DNA of 64,000 nt from Palsa-461 sp963768185 (GTDB lineage: Bacteria; Actinomycetota; Acidimicrobiia; Acidimicrobiales; RAAP-2): assembly GCA_963768185.1 (NCBI GenBank), contig CAVYGS010000004.1, forward strand, positions 62,001-126,000, given 5' to 3'. Position numbers and translations under genes: made by a program. A model generated the notes under the pieces. The model saw only the letters and a program-made list of their open reading frames with translations, ran no database searches and was not told the DNA's origin. Shown in pieces: positions 26,025-35,884 of the stretch; position 1 is the first letter of the stretch; each line of letters opens with the position of its first letter.

Positions 26025-27176
26025 TCAGACCCCCCTCTTCTCTGGGGCCGCCAACGGCGGGCCGGTCAGGGCGCCGCCACCGTTCTCCAGATCATCGGGA
26101 TCCTGTAACGGTAACGCAATAGTAACTACCGGGTCGGGGGAAAGGTAGGCGGCCCCTTTTGAAACCACCCAGCGCAGGCCGCCCTGGATCCCGCTCGGGG
26201 CCGCCAGCATCATCACGATCAGGACCAGGCCGAAGATCATGACGGCCAGGTTGGCGCTGACCAGCTGGTTCGCATGGAGGTCGTTGGCCAGGGAGGGCGC
26301 CCAGTCGGTGGGGAGATAGACGATGATGATCGCCCCCCACCACACCCCCATCAGACTCCCGGTGCCCCCGAGCACGATCCCGGCGAGAAGATAAATGGAG
26401 AGGGCGAGGGGGAACTCGGCGGAGTTGGTGATCCCGGCCGACAGCGCGAGGAAGGCACCGGCCAGCCCGGCACAGGCTGCGCTCACCGTGAAGGCGATCA
26501 CCTTGGTCCGTGCCACATTGATGCCGACCAAGGAGGCCGCGATCTCGTCGTCGCGCACCGCTTTGAACGATCGGCCGAAGCGGCTCTTCACGAGATTGCC
26601 CAACAAGACGAGGACGATGAGGGCGGCCAGGATTTGGACCCAGGCCAGCCACTGCTGGGGGTTGATGTCCGACGGCCCGGACGGAGCGGGGGTTTGCAGG
26701 CCCTGGTCACCGCCGAAGATGTTGTTGTACTGGTTGGTGATGTAGGGCAGCCCCAGCGCCACCATGAGCGTCATGCCGGCGAGGTACGGGCCGCGCAGGC
26801 GGGTGGCCGGGAAGCCGATGATCGCACCCGCCAGCGCGCTCACCCCGACGACCACCAACAGCTCGACGACGAGGTCCCAGGTGGTGTGGGCATAGAGCAG
26901 GGCCAGGGTGAAGGCGCCGACGGCCATGAACCCGCCGTGCCCCAGTGAGATCTGACCGTTGATGCCGGTGAGCACCGTCAGGCCGGCCAGCGCGATGGCG
27001 TAGAACCCGATCTGCCCCAGCTCGTAATCGTTGAACGCGCTGAGCCAGTTGGTGAGAAAGTAGAAGCCCACTCCCGCCAGGACGGCGAAAGTGAGATGGC
27101 GAAGCATCGGCTGACGCGGGAAGTGCAGCCAACGCTGGGCGACTAGCGCCTGGGCCCGGTGGCGGAGGGAGGCCAT
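26025..27176 (-). CDS. livM: ABC transporter permease, LivM type
   Basis: 383 residues with about ten hydrophobic helices. The family core is visible: GQISLGHGGFMAVGAFTLAL near the N-terminus and the EAA-like segment GRSFKAVRDDEIAASLVGIN, followed by KVIAFTVSAACAGLAGAFLA and the IVLGGTGSLMGVWWGA loop. Pairs with LivH to form the channel. Start ATG 27176 abuts the LivH stop, consistent with coupled translation. The C-terminal 50 residues are a hydrophilic tail. Confidence 0.9.
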   Translation of the reverse strand: MASLRHRAQALVAQRWLHFPRQPMLRHLTFAVLAGVGFYFLTNWLSAFNDYELGQIGFYAIALAGLTVLTGINGQISLGHGGFMAVGAFTLALLYAHTTWDLVVELLVVVGVSALAGAIIGFPATRLRGPYLAGMTLMVALGLPYITNQYNNIFGGDQGLQTPAPSGPSDINPQQWLAWVQILAALIVLVLLGNLVKSRFGRSFKAVRDDEIAASLVGINVARTKVIAFTVSAACAGLAGAFLALSAGITNSAEFPLALSIYLLAGIVLGGTGSLMGVWWGAIIIVYLPTDWAPSLANDLHANQLVSANLAVMIFGLVLIVMMLAAPSGIQGGLRWVVSKGAAYLSPDPVVTIALPLQDPDDLENGGGALTGPPLAAPEKRGV

Positions 27177-28054
27177 CAGACCCGCCTCGCCGCCGGGCGG
27201 GCGAAGATGCCCTCCGGACGGATCACGAGCGAGACGATGACGGCCGCGAGCGCTGCCATCGGCTCGACCGATCCGCCGAGGTACCCGCCGACATACGACA
27301 GGGAGAGGCCGGTGAGGAGGCCTCCGACGAGCGCGCCGACCGGGCTATCCAGACCGCCGACCACCGCGGCGGCGAACCCGTACACAAAGACCACGTCCAT
27401 GAAGTTGGGCGTGACACTCGATGTCGGCGCGACCAGCAGCGCCGCGACGACGCCGAACGCCGACGCCAGTCCCCACCCGAGCGTCAGCAGCGGCTGCACC
27501 CGGACCCCCAACAGCCGCGCCGCCTCCGGGGCGAAGGCCACCGCCCGCATCCGCAAGCCCAGGTTGGTGCCCCGGAACAAGACCAATAGGACAAGCATGA
27601 GCACGAGCACTGCGACCACGCTGTACAGGTCGAAGGGAGAGAAGGCGAGGTGATAGCTCCCGATCTGTTGACCCCCCTCCGAGAAAGGCGCCGGGTAGAT
27701 CCGGGTGGCGCTTCCCCAGATCGCCCCGGCAATGCCCTCCAAGAGGATGAGGAAACCGAAGGTGATGATGATGGCGTTGAGCGGGGAGCGATGCTGGATC
27801 GGCCGGATCAATGCCAGCTGGGTGACCCCGCCGAAGAGCATCGCGAAGGCCAGCGCGACGATAAGGGTCGGCCAATATCCGATGCCCTGGTGCAGCACGG
27901 CATAGGCGATGTAGGTCGACATCATCGCCATCGCGCCCTGGGCGAAGTTGAGGATGTTGCTGGACCGGAAGATGAGCACCAGGCCGAGGGCCACCGACGC
28001 GACGATCATGCCGAGCGCGATGCCGCCCAGGGTGAGATTGACGAAAAAGTGCAT
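27176..28054 (-). CDS. livH: ABC transporter permease, LivH type
   Basis: 292 residues, about eight membrane helices. LTLGGIALGMIVASVALGLV and the family motif SSNILNFAQGAMAMMSTYIA mark LivH, as does LRMRAVAFAPEAARLLGVRV (the ATPase-contact loop) and GGLDSPVGALVGGLLTGLSL. Works with LivM and the two ATPases. Lies between livF and livM in the same operon. Confidence 0.9.
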   Translation of the reverse strand: MHFFVNLTLGGIALGMIVASVALGLVLIFRSSNILNFAQGAMAMMSTYIAYAVLHQGIGYWPTLIVALAFAMLFGGVTQLALIRPIQHRSPLNAIIITFGFLILLEGIAGAIWGSATRIYPAPFSEGGQQIGSYHLAFSPFDLYSVVAVLVLMLVLLVLFRGTNLGLRMRAVAFAPEAARLLGVRVQPLLTLGWGLASAFGVVAALLVAPTSSVTPNFMDVVFVYGFAAAVVGGLDSPVGALVGGLLTGLSLSYVGGYLGGSVEPMAALAAVIVSLVIRPEGIFARPAARRV

Positions 28055-28068
28055 CGAGAACCGATCCC

Positions 28069-28783
28069 CTAGTACCCCAAGTAGTGATGGCGAAGCTCAG
28101 CGTCCCCCGCCACCGTTGCCGCGTCGTCGCTCACGACGACCCGCCCCAAGTTGATTACCACCGCTCGACGCGCGATGGACAGCGCGCTGCGGGCGTTCTG
28201 CTCGACCAGGACGACGATCAGCTTCGAGGAGGCCGTGAGGTCCCGCAGCACCGCCATCAGCGAGGCCGTGACGATCGGCGCCAGACCGAGCGAGGGCTCG
28301 TCGAGCAGCAGCACCTTTGGCCTCGCCACCAGGGCTCGGGCGATGGACAGCATTTGGCGTTCCCCGCCTGACAGCGTGCTGGCGTGCTGCCGGCGGCGTT
28401 CCGCCAACGGCGGGAACAGCTCGTAAACCTCCTCGATCACCACGCTGCGCTCGGCGCGACCGAAGCGCCAGAGCGCCCCCAACCGGAGGTTCTCCTCGAT
28501 CGTCATCTCCTCGATCACCGAACGCCCCTCGGGCACATGGGCGATTCCGGAGCGGACGATGCGCTCGACCGGCATCTTCTCCAGCCGGTGCCCGTCGTAT
28601 CTGACCGCACCCTTCCGGCTCCGCACGAGGCCGCTGATTGCTCGCAGCAAGGTGGTCTTGCCCGCGCCGTTGGCACCCAGCACCGCGGTGACCTCACCCT
28701 CGTCGCGCGCTGAAGGAGACGTCGGTGAGCGCATTGATCGCCCCGTAGGAAACCGAGAGCCCGTCGATCTCAAGGACGGCCAC
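28069..28783 (-). CDS. livF: ABC transporter ATP-binding protein, LivF type (frame break)
   Basis: The family N-terminus begins at GTG 28783, three bases after the livG stop: VAVLEIDGLSVSYGAINALT then DVSFSARRG, where the frame ends at a GAGGG run near 28710. Dropping one G restores GEVTAVLGANGAGKTTLLRA. The remainder is complete: Walker A GANGAGKT, signature LSGGERQM, Walker B VLLLDEPSLGLAP and the His switch-like region. About 237 residues when corrected. The break is most simply a sequencing or assembly insertion in a homopolymer. Confidence 0.88.
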
Positions 28784-28786
28784 GGG

Positions 28787-29584
28787 TCACCCCTCGTGCC
28801 CAGTGGTGCTCGTGACCTCCTGGCCGAGGTACGCCGTCGTGACCTCGGGGTTGGCCTGAACCTCGGCGGGAGTCCCCGTCGCGATCACCCGCCCGAAGTT
28901 CAAAACCACCAGGCGGTCACACGTGGACATCACGAGGTCCATGTGGTGCTCGACGAGGAGGACGCCCATGCGAGAACCGAGGTTCTTCAACAGCCCGCTC
29001 AGCTCGGTCATGTCGTCGTCGGAGAGGCCACTCGCCGGCTCGTCCAGCAACAGGAGTGTGGGCTCGGCCATGAGTGCCCGGGCGAGCGAGACTCGCTTCT
29101 GGATCCCGTAGGGCAACGAGCCGGGGTACGCCCTCGCGTATCGGTCGATCCGAAGCTCCTTCAGTTGTGCAAGCGCCTTGTCCTGGAGCCGACGCTCCTC
29201 GCGACTGGACCGCCAGAGCCCGAAGAGCGCCGAGGCGAAGTCCGCCCGGCGGCTGGGTCGGTTCCCCGCCATCACGTTCTCGAGCACGCTCAGACCCCGC
29301 CACAGCCCGACCCCCTGGAGGGTCCGGGCGATGCCGAGCTTGGCCAGGTCGTGCGGCTGGTGATGGCGCAGCACCTGTCCGCGGTACTCGATCGTCCCGG
29401 CATCGGCGCGCACGAACCCGCAGACGATATTGAAAAGGGTGGTCTTCCCCGCCCCATTTGGGCCGATCACCCCGAGGATCTCGCCGGGGTTCACCCAGAG
29501 GGAGACCTCGTCAAGGGCGGTGAGACCTCCGAAGGCCACGGTCACCCCGTCGATCACAAGGCCGCCGGTCGATGGATTGGTCAT
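28787..29584 (-). CDS. livG: ABC transporter ATP-binding protein, LivG type
   Basis: 265 residues from ATG 29584, which has GGAGGGAC just before it. Walker A GPNGAGKT, the LivG-typical RTLQGVGLWRGLSVLENVMA segment, signature LPYGIQKRVSLARALMAEP, Walker B LLLLDEPASGLS and switch VEHHMDLVM. Energises transport with LivF. First gene of the operon livG-livF-livH-livM-binding protein, so the promoter should lie in 29585-29900. Confidence 0.92.
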   Translation of the reverse strand: MTNPSTGGLVIDGVTVAFGGLTALDEVSLWVNPGEILGVIGPNGAGKTTLFNIVCGFVRADAGTIEYRGQVLRHHQPHDLAKLGIARTLQGVGLWRGLSVLENVMAGNRPSRRADFASALFGLWRSSREERRLQDKALAQLKELRIDRYARAYPGSLPYGIQKRVSLARALMAEPTLLLLDEPASGLSDDDMTELSGLLKNLGSRMGVLLVEHHMDLVMSTCDRLVVLNFGRVIATGTPAEVQANPEVTTAYLGQEVTSTTGHEG

Positions 29585-30182
29585 GTCCCTCCGCGGACGG
29601 GTGAGCCGGGCACCATCGCCAGCGCTGGATCGGTGCCCCACAACGCGACCAGCAGTCCCCCTCCGGCACCCGCGTGCCGAATGCGTGAAGTATGGGACAC
29701 CGCGGGTCGGGATGCAATCAGCCGGTGAAGCGGGACGATGGCCCAGATCGCCTCGGCACGGCGACCGGCTTTCGGTGATCCCAGGTCACAGCGCGGCTCG
29801 CCCACCTTCCCGGCGCGGCCGGGCCTCGGGCTCCGCCGTTTGGATCTCGCGTTGACGGGTGACCCGTCCCGACCCCGTGGAACTCGTAGCGTCATCACCA
29901 GATGACCGCATCTCCGACCCCGAGGACGACGCCAACTCCCAACATTTCATCTGGGGGTCACCTCGGGTTTGCGGTCGATTCGCGGCCCGTTCATCTGCCA
30001 CTTTTACGGTACCCATCGATGGCTCCAAGCTGCGCTGACGACCTCGTGTCGGCCGATCGCACCGAGCCACGGGCCGCCCGGGCACTGTCGAGCCTGAGCG
30101 CCGAGGCGACGACGGGGATCGCCCCCCCTCCCCGCTCGTCGCCCACCCTCTCGGTTGGACACGGGACCGAGCGTTGAGCGCA
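29585..30182. other. About 600-bp intergenic region between divergent genes
   Basis: Contains the promoters of the liv-type operon (minus) and the response regulator (plus). Open frames here are shadows with no recognisable domains. I see no clear hairpin or operator. Confidence 0.5.
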
Positions 30183-30905
30183 GTGACCGAGCCCCGCGAC
30201 GCTGCGACCCTGCGCGACACGCGGCCGCTTGTGCTCGTCGTCGACGACGAGGAGTCCTACCGACAGGCGCTCGCCTCGGGCCTCTCCCAGGAGGGATTCG
30301 CCGTCGAGTGCGCCGCTGACGGCCACGAGGCGCTCCGGATGTTCCACCGGATCCACCCGGACCTCGTCCTCGTCGACGTCATGCTGCCGGACCAATCCGG
30401 CGTCGAGCTGTGCCAGCGCATGCGAGCCTTGGCGCCCGTGCCCATCATCATGGTGACGGCCAAGGACTCCGAGGTCGATGTCGTCCTCGGGCTCGAGCTG
30501 GGGGCCTCGGATTACGTCCCGAAGCCCTTCCGCCTCCGCGAGCTCGTTGCGCGCATGCGGGCGGTGCTCCGCAGGGGCGTGTCCTCGAGCGCGGTGGCCA
30601 ACGACGAGATCGTCCACGCCGGACCGATCCGGCTCGACAACGGCCGTCGCGAGGTGACCGTCGACGGCAACATCGTCGAGCTGTCACGCAAGGAGTTCGA
30701 CCTCCTGGCGCTGCTCATGTCGCACGCCGGCCAGGTGGTCACCCGCGACCGGTGCATCGACCGGCTCTGGTGGGACCAGGACCTCGCGGACACGCGCACC
30801 CTGGACACCCACATGAAGCGCCTGCGGCGCAAGATCGAGCGGGACCCGGCCAACCCCCGTCACCTCGTGACGGTCCGGGGGGTCGGATTCCGCTTCGAAG
30901 GCTAG
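30183..30905 (+). CDS. OmpR-family response regulator
   Basis: 240 residues from GTG 30183 (TTG 30174 is an alternative). The receiver domain shows VLVVDDEESYRQALASGLSQ with the acidic pocket, the phospho-acceptor Asp in LVLVDVMLPD, the T/K pair in IIMVTAKD and DYVPKPF. The C-terminal winged helix has LSRKEFDLLALLMSHAGQVV and HLVTVRGVGFRFEG. Closest in style to RegX3/PhoP. No sensor kinase gene is adjacent, so it is an orphan here. Confidence 0.92.
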   Translation: MTEPRDAATLRDTRPLVLVVDDEESYRQALASGLSQEGFAVECAADGHEALRMFHRIHPDLVLVDVMLPDQSGVELCQRMRALAPVPIIMVTAKDSEVDVVLGLELGASDYVPKPFRLRELVARMRAVLRRGVSSSAVANDEIVHAGPIRLDNGRREVTVDGNIVELSRKEFDLLALLMSHAGQVVTRDRCIDRLWWDQDLADTRTLDTHMKRLRRKIERDPANPRHLVTVRGVGFRFEG

Positions 30906-30959
30906 GCAGCACCCGGCTCCCGGGCCGCCGCTGCGGCGTACCGGGGTACGCTCAGCGCC

Positions 30960-31421
30960 ATGCGCAAAGGGGACCTTGTCGACGATTTCGAGCTGCCCGA
31001 CGAGACGGGCACGCCCCGGCGGCTGAGCGACCTGCTCGCATCGGGCCCCGTCGTGCTGTTCTTCTACCCGGGGGCGATGACCTACGGGTGCACCCGCGAG
31101 AGCTGCCACTTCCGTGACGTCCGCAGCGAGTTCACCGCCGCCGGGGCACAGCCAGTCGGCATCAGCGCCGACCCGGTGGAGAAGCAAAAGCAGTTCTCCG
31201 ACAAGCACACCTTCGGCTTCCCGCTCCTCTCGGACGTGGATGGGACCGTGGCCACGCAGTTCGGCGTCCGACGGAAGATCGCGGCGCTGGGCAACCGGCG
31301 CACGACCTTCGTCATCGATACCGACCGCCGCGTCCTCGAGGTGATTCACTCCGAGATCGCCTTCGCCTCCCACGCCGACCGGGCCCTCGAGGTGCTGCGC
31401 GCCCGTGCCAGCACCTCCTGA
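30960..31421 (+). CDS. Peroxiredoxin (BCP/AhpC-TSA family)
   Basis: 153 residues from ATG 30960. Thioredoxin fold with the peroxidatic Cys in AMTYGCTRESCHFRD; a second Cys five residues on, as in atypical 2-Cys PrxQ proteins. Other signatures: VVLFFYPGAMTYGCT, VGISADPVEKQKQFSDKHT and FPLLSDVDGTVATQFGV. Reduces hydroperoxides with electrons from thioredoxin. The usual Pro-x-x-x-(T/S) before Cys is altered to PGAMTYGC. Overlaps the next gene by 17 bp. Confidence 0.88.
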   Translation: MRKGDLVDDFELPDETGTPRRLSDLLASGPVVLFFYPGAMTYGCTRESCHFRDVRSEFTAAGAQPVGISADPVEKQKQFSDKHTFGFPLLSDVDGTVATQFGVRRKIAALGNRRTTFVIDTDRRVLEVIHSEIAFASHADRALEVLRARASTS

Positions 31422-32091
31422 GAAGGCCCCCCGGGATCTCGCCGTCACCCAACGGACCGGGCTACGGCGGCTGAAGGAGCGCGGGACACACGAACGGGCG
31501 GTGGTCGAGCAGATCCTCGACGAGGGTCTGCTCTGCCACGTGGGCGTCGAGGACGGGGGCACTCCCGTCGTGACGCCGATGGCCTACGCGCGGGTCGACG
31601 ATCACCTCTATCTCCACGGTGCGCCGGGTAACCGCACCCTGCGGCTGATCGCCGACGGGGTCCAGGCGTGCGTCACGGTCACCCTCCTCGACGCGCTCGT
31701 GCTCGCCCGCTCCGCGTTCCACCACTCGATGAACTACCGCTGCGTCATGCTGTTCGGTGCCGGTCACGCGGTCGAGGACCCGGAGGAGAAGCTGCTCGCC
31801 AGTTCAGCGTTGCTCGAGCACATGGCGCCCGGGCGCAGTGGCGACGCGCGGCTCCCCAAAGACTCCGAGTTGCGCTCGACGTTGATCGTCCGGTTCCCCA
31901 TCGACGAGGGCTCGGCCAAGATCCGCACCGGCGGACCCAAGGACGACGAGGAGGACATGGACCGCCCGATCTGGGCCGGCCAGATCCCCTTCGACCTCGT
32001 CGCTCGCGTCGGGGTAGCCGAGGATGGGCTCCCCGAGGGCACCGTCGTCCCGCCCTACGCGAAGAGCTACCCGTCGCGCCACCCTCGGTAG
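31405..32091 (+). CDS. Pyridoxamine 5'-phosphate oxidase-fold flavin-binding protein
   Basis: 228 residues from GTG 31405. Split-barrel flavin-binding family of the 5-nitroimidazole-resistance/PPOX kind: ERAVVEQILDEGLLCHVGVE, TPMAYARVDDHLYLHGAPGN and a conserved SMNYRCVMLFGAGHAVED, ending in MDRPIWAGQIPFDLV. Likely binds FMN and reduces small substrates; exact role unknown. It overlaps the peroxiredoxin gene by 17 bp, so the two form an operon. Confidence 0.82.
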   Translation: MPAPPEKAPRDLAVTQRTGLRRLKERGTHERAVVEQILDEGLLCHVGVEDGGTPVVTPMAYARVDDHLYLHGAPGNRTLRLIADGVQACVTVTLLDALVLARSAFHHSMNYRCVMLFGAGHAVEDPEEKLLASSALLEHMAPGRSGDARLPKDSELRSTLIVRFPIDEGSAKIRTGGPKDDEEDMDRPIWAGQIPFDLVARVGVAEDGLPEGTVVPPYAKSYPSRHPR

Positions 32092-32129
32092 CACCCGGCG
32101 CCAGCGCGGCGCGCTCGTAGGCTTCGCCG

Positions 32130-33428
32130 ATGGCTCGCCGGATCTTCGTCGACCCCGCGCCGTTGCGCGAGAGCCGCGACTTTCGGCTCCTCTTCTTCGG
32201 CCTGCTGACCTCGACCATCGGGTCCCAGCTGACCGTCGTCGCGATCCCGTTCCAGGTCTACGCCCAGACACACTCCTCGTTCCAGGTCGGCGCGATCAGC
32301 ATCGCCCAGCTGATCCCGCTCGTCCTGGGCTCGCTCATCGGCGGTTCGGTCGGCGACGCCGTTGACCGTCGGCTGCTGCTGCTTCTCTCGAGCGCGGCGC
32401 TGGCTCTCTCGAGCGGCGCGCTCGCCCTCAACTCCTTGTCGGCACACCCCTCGCTGTGGGCGCTGTACGTGATCAGCGCAGTGGCGGCCGGCTTCACCGG
32501 CTTCGCCAACCCGGCCCGCAACTCGATCGTGCCGTACCTGGTCGGGCACGAGAACCTCGTGGCTGCGCTGTCCTTCCTCCAGGTCCTCTACCAGGTGGGC
32601 TCGGTCGCCGGGCCTGCGCTCGCCGGCGTGCTCATCGGCCACACCGGGGTGGCCTGGGTGTACGGCATCGACGCGATCACCTACCTGGCGGTGATCATCG
32701 CCACCGCGATGATGCGGCCGATCCCGCTGACCGAGGGCGCCGACCGGCCGGGGGTCCGATCGATCGTCGACGGCATCCGTTTCCTGCGCGGCCGCCAGGT
32801 CATGCAGGGCGCCTACCTGATCGACATCAACGCCATGGTGTTCGGCATGCCTCGGGCCCTCTTCCCGGCCATCGGCCTGACGGTCCTGCACGGCGGGCCG
32901 AGCGCGGTCGGCTACCTGTTCGCCGCCCCCGGCGTGGGCGCCCTGATCGGCGCGTTGACCACCGGTTGGGTCAGCGGCATCAACTACCGAGGGCGGGCGG
33001 TCATCGTCGCCGTCATCATCTGGGGAGTCGCGATCACCGCGTTCGGGTTCTCCCATGTGCTCTGGATCACCCTCGTGCTCCTCGCGGTGGCCGGATGGGC
33101 CGACGTGATCTCCGCCGTGCTCCGCAACACCATCTTGCAGACGACGGTGTCCGAGCAGTTCCGGAGCCGCATCATCGCCATCCAGCTGGCGGTCGTGCAG
33201 GGCGGACCGAGGGTCGGCGACCTCGAGTCCGGCGGCGTGGCCTCGCTGGCCGGGACCCAGTTCTCGATCGTCTCGGGCGGCATCGCGTGCGTGGTGGGGG
33301 CGGTGGCACTCGCTCTGGCGATGCCGAAGTTCGCGCGCCATCGGGCGAGCGACGTTCCAGCGCCCGTTTCCAAGCCGGACCCGTTGGCGATCGGCCCGAT
33401 CACCGAAGACGGGCTGGCCGAGCCCTGA
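32130..33428 (+). CDS. Major facilitator superfamily transporter
   Basis: 432 residues with about twelve hydrophobic helices. The N-terminus RESRDFRLLFFGLLTSTIGS and the loop-2 region GSVGDAVDRRLLLLLSSAAL match the enterobactin exporter EntS-like MFS group common in actinobacteria (second helix pair GFTGFANPARNSIVPYLVGH). Probable drug or metabolite exporter; substrate unknown. Follows the PPOX-fold gene by 38 bp on the same strand. Confidence 0.85.
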   Translation: MARRIFVDPAPLRESRDFRLLFFGLLTSTIGSQLTVVAIPFQVYAQTHSSFQVGAISIAQLIPLVLGSLIGGSVGDAVDRRLLLLLSSAALALSSGALALNSLSAHPSLWALYVISAVAAGFTGFANPARNSIVPYLVGHENLVAALSFLQVLYQVGSVAGPALAGVLIGHTGVAWVYGIDAITYLAVIIATAMMRPIPLTEGADRPGVRSIVDGIRFLRGRQVMQGAYLIDINAMVFGMPRALFPAIGLTVLHGGPSAVGYLFAAPGVGALIGALTTGWVSGINYRGRAVIVAVIIWGVAITAFGFSHVLWITLVLLAVAGWADVISAVLRNTILQTTVSEQFRSRIIAIQLAVVQGGPRVGDLESGGVASLAGTQFSIVSGGIACVVGAVALALAMPKFARHRASDVPAPVSKPDPLAIGPITEDGLAEP

Positions 33429-33460
33429 ACGGTCGACTCCGCAGCCCTAGGCTCCGGCTG

Positions 33461-33805
33461 ATGCCGTTCCTCGAGCCCAAGGACATGATCCACGGCGAGC
33501 CGCTCCCCGGCTGGATCGGGCGCTTCTTCCACGCCGAACACATGACCTTCGCCCACTACGAGATCGCCGCCGGATCCCCCTCGCTCCATGTGCACCACCA
33601 CACCGAGGAGGAGGTCTGGAACATCGTCGACGGCGAGATCGAGCTCGCCGTGGGAGACGAAGCACGGACGCTGCGGGCGGGCGACGTCGCGGTCATCCCG
33701 CCCAACACCCCGCACTCGGCCACTGTCACCGCCGCGTGTCGGGTCGTGGTTGCCGACCACCCCCGGCGCGACGAGCTGCCTGGGGGGATCGGGCGCGGCC
33801 GGTAA
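33461..33805 (+). CDS. Small cupin protein
   Basis: 114 residues from ATG 33461, 32 bp after the MFS gene. Single cupin barrel with both conserved motifs: HVHHHTEEEVWNIVDGEIEL (metal-binding His residues) and a second His in NTPHSATVTA. Such proteins bind metal and act as small enzymes or sensors. Substrate not identifiable. Confidence 0.82.
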   Translation: MPFLEPKDMIHGEPLPGWIGRFFHAEHMTFAHYEIAAGSPSLHVHHHTEEEVWNIVDGEIELAVGDEARTLRAGDVAVIPPNTPHSATVTAACRVVVADHPRRDELPGGIGRGR

Positions 33806-33827
33806 CGCTCGACTCGAGGTCGAGCCG

Positions 33828-35216
33828 TTAGACCCTCGACATGTTCTCGAACCGGGCGTACTGGCTCAAGAACGCGAGGTGCACCGACCCAGTCGGGCCG
33901 TTGCGGTGCTTGGCGACGATGATCTCGGCGTCGCCGCGGCGTTCGATCGGGAGATCGGGGTCGTACTGCTCCTCGCGGTAGATGAAGAGCACCACATCCG
34001 CGTCCTGCTCGAGCGAGCCAGACTCCCGCAGGTCCGAGAGCATCGGGCGCTTGTCCTGGCGGGCCTCGAGGCCCCGGGAGAGCTGGGACATCGCGATGAC
34101 CGGTGTCTCGAGCTCACGGGCCAGGATCTTCAGGCTCCGGCTGATCTCCGCCACCTCGACCTGCCGGTTCTCCGCCCGGGCGCGACCCGTCATGAGCTGG
34201 AGATAATCGACCATCACGACGCCCAGCTCGCCCTCGCTCTTGCGCAGCCGGCGGGCTCTGGCTCGGATGTCCATCACCGTGAGCGAGGGGTTGTCGTCGA
34301 TGAAGATCCGGGCGCTGTCCAGCCTGCTCACCGCCACACCGAGCTTCTGGTAGTCGGCGTCCTGGAGCCGGCCGGTCCTCACCCGCTGCCCGTCCACCCG
34401 GGCCTCGGAGGCGAGGAGACGCTGACACAGCTCGAAGTGGCCCATCTCGAGCGAGAACAGGAGGCTCGGCTTCTGCAGATTGATCCCGACGTTGGCCAGG
34501 ATCCCGAGGGCGAAGCTGGTCTTGCCGACCGACGGACGGGCGCCGACGATGGTGAGTGTCGAGGGTTGCAGCCCGGCCAGAATCCGGTCGAGGTCGGCGT
34601 AGCCGGTCGCGACGCCAGTGAGCTCGGAGCCGGCGTGGCCGAGCTCCTCGATCCGGTCCAGAGCGGGCAGCAGGACCTCGTGCAGGGTTTTGATGGTCTC
34701 GGTCGTCCGGCGCTGGGCGACGTTGAAGACCTTGGCCTCCATCTCGTCGATGGCTCCCTTGACGTCTTCGGGCACGCTGTAGCCGATGTCGGCGATCTCG
34801 CCTGCGACGCCGATCATCCGGCGCAGCAGGGCGTGCTCCTCGACGATGCGGGCGTAGTGCACGGCGTTGGCGATCGAGGGCGTGTTGGCCTGCAGCGACA
34901 CCAGCACGGCGGGGTCCCCCACCGAATCGATGAGGCCCGAGCGGATCAGCTCGTCCCGGACGGTGACGGCGTCAATCGCCTCGCCCCGCTCGAAGAGCGC
35001 CACGATGGCCCCGAAGATGTGCCCGTGGGCTGGCTTGTAGAAGTCCTCCGCCCCGCAGACCTCGATGGCGGCGGCCGTGGCGTCCGCCGAAAGCAGCATG
35101 GCGCCGAGGAGCGACTCCTCGGCCTCGAGGTTGTTCGGAGGGATCCGAGCCACCCCCAAAGACGCCCGGAGCTGACGGGGCCGGGCGTCGTCGAGGGCCT
35201 GCACCATGGTGCTCAC
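33828..35216 (-). CDS. dnaB: Replicative DNA helicase DnaB
   Basis: Unwinds the fork as a hexamer. 462 residues, normal length, no intein. N-terminal domain (RIPPNNLEAEESLLGAMLLS) then the RecA-like core: Walker A ARPSVGKT, SLEMGHFELCQRLLASEARV, Walker B VVMVDYLQLM, and DLRESGSLEQDADVVLFIYR before the C-terminus. Last gene of the rpsF-ssb-rpsR-rplI-dnaB group, with a 219-bp gap from rplI. Confidence 0.97.
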   Translation of the reverse strand: MSTMVQALDDARPRQLRASLGVARIPPNNLEAEESLLGAMLLSADATAAAIEVCGAEDFYKPAHGHIFGAIVALFERGEAIDAVTVRDELIRSGLIDSVGDPAVLVSLQANTPSIANAVHYARIVEEHALLRRMIGVAGEIADIGYSVPEDVKGAIDEMEAKVFNVAQRRTTETIKTLHEVLLPALDRIEELGHAGSELTGVATGYADLDRILAGLQPSTLTIVGARPSVGKTSFALGILANVGINLQKPSLLFSLEMGHFELCQRLLASEARVDGQRVRTGRLQDADYQKLGVAVSRLDSARIFIDDNPSLTVMDIRARARRLRKSEGELGVVMVDYLQLMTGRARAENRQVEVAEISRSLKILARELETPVIAMSQLSRGLEARQDKRPMLSDLRESGSLEQDADVVLFIYREEQYDPDLPIERRGDAEIIVAKHRNGPTGSVHLAFLSQYARFENMSRV

Positions 35217-35435
35217 AACCTGACCCCTCGGCCCTGTGGGGCGAAAGAAGGAAAGCCTGGGGATTTATCGGGTAAAACCCCAGGTCGTCCCTGTGGTCGA
35301 AGCTGTGGACATCTTGACCAATCTGGGGACCACCGATTCGCGAGGGCGCCCCGGAGCAGCTCGGGTCGGTGATCAGGCACGGCGTTACGGTGACCGCGGG
35401 GTGTAACAACAAACCCGCGGTGGGGCTCGTCGCGC

Positions 35436-35876
35436 TCAGCTCGACGCGGTGACCTCGACTGAGACGTTCACCGAAACGTCACCGAACAGCTCGATTGGCA
35501 CCTCGACGACACCGATCGACTTGATCGGCTCGGCCAACCCGATCGCGTCGCGTTCGATCTCGATCCCCTTCTGGGTCGCGATCGCCACTGCGATCTCGTG
35601 CGCGCTGACCGAACCGAAAAGCCGACCGGTGTTGCCAGCGCGCGCCGAGATGGTGATCGTCACGTCGCGGAGCGCGTCGGCTTGGATCCGCGCCGCTTCC
35701 TCGCTCTGCGCGAAGCGCAAATCGCGCGCACGTCGCATCGCGGTGGCCTGGCCCTCGATGCCGTCGGACGCCTTCAGCGCCTGACCGGTCGGAAAGAGGA
35801 AGTTGCGCGCGTAGCCATCGGCAACATTCACGATGTCCCCGCGTCGACCGACCCCCTGGACGTCGTCACGCAACAA
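35436..35876 (-). CDS. rplI: 50S ribosomal protein L9
   Basis: 146 residues from TTG 35876. DVQGVGRRGDIVNVADGYAR and NFLFPTGQAL are the L9 signature; the C-terminal domain (SVSAHEIAVAIATQKGIEIE, RDAIGL) follows. The family normally starts with the strand M-R/K-V-x-L-L; here the in-frame codons before TTG read ATC CGC GTC TTG, so the true start is probably ATC or a mis-called ATG at 35885, which would overlap the rpsR stop. Confidence 0.95.
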   Translation of the reverse strand: MLRDDVQGVGRRGDIVNVADGYARNFLFPTGQALKASDGIEGQATAMRRARDLRFAQSEEAARIQADALRDVTITISARAGNTGRLFGSVSAHEIAVAIATQKGIEIERDAIGLAEPIKSIGVVEVPIELFGDVSVNVSVEVTASS

Positions 35877-35884
35877 GACGCGGA

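Noticed and set aside
26274..26948. Plus-strand frames within the liv-type operon
   Set aside because: Long antisense frames are common in high-GC genes; the minus-strand frames have clear family motifs.
33828..35216. Intein in DnaB
   Set aside because: Length (462 residues) and motif spacing are normal.
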